Source: Gammaproteobacteria bacterium (GTDB lineage: Bacteria > Pseudomonadota > Gammaproteobacteria > DSM-26407). From it: a stretch of DNA of 6,448 nucleotides. Each line of letters opens with the position of its first letter. The first letter of the stretch is position 1. The notes below the pieces were generated by a model. The model was not told the origin of the DNA and did not search any database. It saw only the letters and a program-made list of their open reading frames with translations. This document shows positions 6,053 to 6,448 of this stretch, one piece after another. The position numbers and the translations under genes were made by a program. Location: positions 1 to 6,448 of the forward strand of contig JAQVKR010000162.1 in assembly GCA_028694565.1 (NCBI GenBank). Reading direction: 5' to 3'.

Positions 6053-6334
6053 GGCGGACGTCTCGGCGGGTCGGGGCCGGTACCGGCCGGGTGTGGCTCC
6101 GGTCGCTGCCCTGCTCGCGGCTGGCCGGGCGCGTGCTCGCCAACGCCCCCCAGCACGGCGGCGGCAAGGGCTCGGTGAGCGGCGGCCTCGGCGGCGAGCG
6201 CCTCAGGCGCTGGGGGCAAAGCCGGGTTTCGGCCAGGGGCCGGCCTCCTGCGCCCGAGATGAGGCAAGGCGTGGGAGGCGGGCACCCGCACCGCTCATTC
6301 CCCTGGCGTTCCCGGGGCCTTGGCGGTGGACGAT
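6053..6334. other. Gene-free stretch upstream of the 2H gene
   Basis: About 280 bases between the end of the unrecognised minus-strand gene and the 2H start. I find no credible gene; the overlapping open frames run into the 2H gene in the wrong frame and are Pro/Arg/Ala-rich. It contains several perfect dyads: GGCCGGTACCGGCC at 6075-6088, AGCGCC/GGCGCT at 6197-6211 with a three-base loop, CGTGCT (6132-6137) with AGCACG (6152-6157), and GCGGG/CCCGC at 6278-6289. No clear -10 or -35 sequence is visible, so the 2H promoter is not placed. One or more of the dyads may end the upstream transcript. Confidence 0.5.
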
Positions 6335-6448
6335 TCAGCACTGCTCCCACGGCAGGCCGCGGTAGCGCCAGCCGCCGAGCGTGCTGCGGTGGTGCTGGTC
6401 GTCCAGCTCGCCCTCGAAGCCCTCGTCCACGTGGAAGACGGCCGGGAA
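6335..6448 (-). CDS. C-terminal end of an unrecognised protein (5' part outside window)
   Basis: Thirty-seven codons run from the window edge to a TGA at 6335-6337. Every sense codon ends in G or C, like the recognised genes around it, which supports real coding. The peptide is acidic in its first half (HVDEGFEGELDD), then has a paired histidine (residues 19-20) and the motif GGWRYRGLPW (25-34), and ends in Cys. I do not recognise the family. The 5' end and length are unknown. Confidence 0.7.
   Translation of the reverse strand, partial: FPAVFHVDEGFEGELDDQHHRSTLGGWRYRGLPWEQC

Noticed and set aside
6053..6334. Possible small RNA or gene in the GC-dyad-rich gap
   Set aside because: There is no promoter-like sequence, no terminator with a T-run and no coding bias in a consistent frame; the dyads are of the size expected in DNA this rich in G and C.

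Overview
The window is very GC-rich, and the coding frames end almost every codon in G or C. It encodes ordinary Gram-negative genes: a gammaproteobacterial-type aminopeptidase N and an OmpW outer-membrane barrel with the C-terminal Phe of the family. I infer a high-GC gammaproteobacterium, possibly of the Ectothiorhodospiraceae/Chromatiales type. The lineage is a guess from gene type and base composition, not a demonstrated assignment.

Layout, left to right. (1) 1-1729, minus: the first 576 residues of aminopeptidase N (pepN); the 3' end lies outside the window. (2) 1730-1956: short intergenic stretch with a TACAAT promoter element for pepN. (3) 1957-3219, minus: a 420-residue multi-pass membrane protein of the MgtC/SapB plus DUF4010 type. 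(4) 3220-3560: gene-free stretch with a strong hairpin downstream of the next gene. (5) 3561-4190, minus: an OmpW-family outer-membrane protein. (6) 4191-4497: a divergent control region, the only A/T-rich spot in the window. It carries a perfect 16-bp palindrome, an FNR-like box and a stem-loop at the predicted 5' end of the ompW transcript. (7) 4498-5469, plus: a cation diffusion facilitator transporter. (8) 5495-6052, minus: a 2H phosphoesterase ('2'-5' RNA ligase' superfamily) protein, convergent with the transporter. (9) 6053-6334: gene-free. (10) 6335-6448, minus: the last 37 residues of a protein I do not recognise.

The genes look like independently transcribed housekeeping or accessory functions rather than one pathway: peptide turnover, two inner-membrane proteins probably linked to ion handling, an outer-membrane channel, and a probable RNA or nucleotide phosphoesterase. 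All the minus-strand genes are separated by more than 200 bases except where they face the plus-strand transporter. I see no defence system, mobile element, CRISPR array or RNA gene.

The points most worth a second look are small. They are the compact ompW control region, a fresh 15-bp in-frame tandem duplication beside the first catalytic motif of the 2H protein, an internal repeat in the DUF4010 domain, and a non-canonical metal site in the transporter. No clear undescribed system is visible.
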